Below, in pieces: positions 4,580-5,320 of a DNA stretch of 5,320 nt. Source of the DNA: Methanobacteriota archaeon (GTDB lineage: Archaea; Halobacteriota; Methanosarcinia; Methanosarcinales; Methanosarcinaceae). Under the pieces are notes generated by a model, which saw nothing but the letters and a program-made list of their open reading frames with translations, ran no database searches and was not told where the DNA came from. How positions within the stretch are numbered: position 1 is the stretch's first letter; each line of letters opens with the position of its first letter. Location of the stretch: contig JAUPKV010000387.1 in the NCBI GenBank assembly GCA_030837265.1, positions 1-5,320 on the forward strand. The letters run 5' to 3'. A program made the translations under genes and the position numbers.

Positions 4580-4933
4580 CTCGTTTTTTAGAAGAAAGTT
4601 AAATAAAGACTAGTTTTTTTACGTATTATAGTTAGAAATCTAACTTTCCCTCAAGTAAAAGAAAAAGTATTCTTTTCTGCAAAAAAATTTTGCTCGCCCG
4701 GATCCACAAAAAGATATCCTGCTGAAAAATTCTCAAAATAGGAAAGAAAATTAATTCCTTATCTTAAAAGGGATAAATTAGTTATCGAATTCCTAAAACG
4801 TATGTTAAAACGTTATCTATAGGCACTCATTGAATATGTGAAGATTTAAATCATAAAGAAAAACTTCATGCAATTAGTTGTTTTTTAAGATCTCTTAATT
4901 CATAATCTGAAAAAGCAAGACCCTGATAAGATT
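4580..4933. other. AT-rich non-coding region with several dyads, possible origin or recombination region
   Basis: No open frame with a credible start is seen. Three dyads follow one another: AGTTAGA/TCTAACT (4630-4645), AAAAGAA/TTCTTTT (4657-4663 and 4670-4676) and GCAAAA/TTTTGC (4679-4684 and 4688-4693). A 10-bp palindrome GATTTAAATC lies at 4843-4852, and AAAACGT is repeated at 4795-4801 and 4807-4813. GAAAGTTA (4594-4601) pairs with TAACTTTC (4641-4648). Some of these may be terminators or merely reflect AT-richness, but their density between 4559 and 4693 is notable. Candidate roles are a replication origin or a recombinase binding array. Confidence 0.35.
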
Positions 4934-4978
4934 ATTCTCAAAGGGTTTTAGAGTACCTAAAAGTGATTTTTTGAGAAT
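4934..4978. repeat. Nested inverted repeat covering the start of the 63-aa charged gene
   Basis: The outer arms ATTCTCAAA (4934-4942) and TTTGAGAAT (4970-4978) pair perfectly over 9 bp. Inside, TTTTAG (4946-4951) pairs with CTAAAA (4957-4962) around a 5-base loop. The right outer arm includes the first two bases of the ATG at 4977, so the folded mRNA would hide the start. A further copy of ATTATTCTC (4931-4939) occurs at 4984-4992. Confidence 0.6.
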
Positions 4979-5168
4979 GAATAATTATTCTCTTAGATTA
5001 AGAGAAGGTGGGACAGATAAGTTAAGTAAGGCTTATGAAACCCGAATGAGTGAAAGAATAGAGTATGAAGGGAAACTTATCCCGAGAAGGAAGGTAATAG
5101 AAAGGAAAGGGTTTGAATTAGCAGAATATGTAGAGAGAAGAAGAGAGGATATTAATTTTCTGTATTAA
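4977..5168 (+). CDS. Small highly charged protein, 63 aa, unknown function
   Basis: The ATG at 4977 is preferred to the TTG at 4971, which has no better SD site; GTGAT (4963-4967) lies 9 bases before the ATG. About half of the residues are charged or polar, with many Arg, Glu and Lys (for example SERIEYEGKL, PRRKVIERKG and EYVERRREDI). Two or three amphipathic helices are likely, with no membrane helix or Cys. Such small basic/acidic helical proteins are often DNA- or protein-binding accessory factors of mobile elements, but no family is recognised. It stands alone between two non-coding regions and points rightward, opposite to the recombinase. Coding is supported by the composition and length only. 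Confidence 0.6.
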   Translation: MNNYSLRLREGGTDKLSKAYETRMSERIEYEGKLIPRRKVIERKGFELAEYVERRREDINFLY

Positions 5169-5174
5169 GAAAAT

Positions 5175-5310
5175 GTAAAATGTGTATATTTTTACTGAAA
5201 AAAGTAAATTAAGTAAATTTTACAGTAAATTGTACAAACTGATAGCGGGCAAGCGTATAAATATTTACAATAAAAAGTAAAACAGTATTGAGTAAATTTT
5301 CAGGTAAAAT
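5175..5310. repeat. Cluster of AGTAAA/GTAAA repeats in both orientations (iteron- or operator-like)
   Basis: AGTAAATT occurs at 5203-5210, 5212-5219, 5224-5231 and 5291-5298. AGTAAA recurs at 5276-5281 and GTAAA at 5175-5179 and 5304-5308. Reverse copies are TTTACT (5191-5196), TTTAC (5219-5223) and TTTAC (5264-5268). TTTACT and AGTAAA form a dyad at 5191-5208. About ten copies in 135 bases, beyond what AT-richness explains, suggests repeated protein binding. Confidence 0.55.
5256..5263 (+). promoter_or_regulatory. Strong TATA box pointing right, promoter of a gene beyond the window
   Basis: TATAAATA, preceded by AAGCG, is close to the archaeal consensus. A start about 25 bases on falls near 5285-5290, beside AGTAAATT at 5291. 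AGGT (5302-5305) and TTG (5310-5312) could begin a coding sequence that runs off the right edge, but too little is visible to call it. Confidence 0.45.
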
Positions 5311-5320
5311 TGAAAGACGA

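Noticed and set aside
4521..4693. CRISPR array
   Set aside because: The repeats are short, few and unevenly spaced dyads without constant-length spacers.
1..5320. tRNA gene or tRNA-derived attachment site
   Set aside because: No cloverleaf, T-loop GGTTCRAATCC-like block or terminal duplication was seen on either strand.

Overview
The window looks like part of an archaeal mobile element (integrated virus, plasmid or conjugative element), most likely from a Methanosarcina-type methanogen. Several things point to archaea: Shine-Dalgarno (SD) sites of the GGAGG/GGTGA/GGGGG type, AT-rich TATA boxes, frequent TTG and GTG starts, heavy use of AGA and ATA codons, and secreted proteins full of N-glycosylation sequons. 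The 122-residue secreted protein (3214-3582) resembles, from memory, a protein type I associate with Methanosarcina. No rRNA, tRNA, insertion sequence, CRISPR array or replication gene is visible. The host assignment is an inference.

Region 1-1493 is a tightly packed leftward operon of small proteins, mostly membrane proteins: a 63-aa basic protein, a 79-aa two-helix hydrophobic protein that looks like a coat protein or mating pilin, a three-helix membrane protein, a 169-aa soluble helical protein with a basic tail, and a membrane-anchored protein cut by the left edge. This is the kind of module that builds a virion or a pilus. Which of the two depends on genes left of the window.

Region 1494-1761 is a divergent control region with TATA-like boxes and palindromes. 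It also has a GC-rich leader that can fold into a hairpin just before a rightward operon (1762-3168). That operon encodes a 49-aa ribbon-helix-helix regulator, a membrane-anchored 99-aa protein with a small beta-rich outer domain, and a 310-aa secreted glycoprotein with a duplicated helical C-terminal motif.

Region 3214-4515 is a second leftward operon, convergent with the first rightward one. It encodes a small serine recombinase, an ASCH-domain protein that appears to start at a non-canonical ATT or ATC codon, and a secreted 122-aa protein with a Cys-His-Asp arrangement that may be transglutaminase-like.

Region 4516-4976 holds no convincing gene but carries a series of dyads and direct repeats beside the recombinase. 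It ends in a nested inverted repeat that would bury the start codon of a small charged protein (4977-5168). The last 150 bases carry many copies of AGTAAA/GTAAA in both orientations and a strong TATA box, probably the control region or iterons of the next gene or an origin.

Together this fits an element with a recombinase and DNA-binding regulators, a membrane-embedded structural module, and two or three exported surface proteins that act outside the cell.
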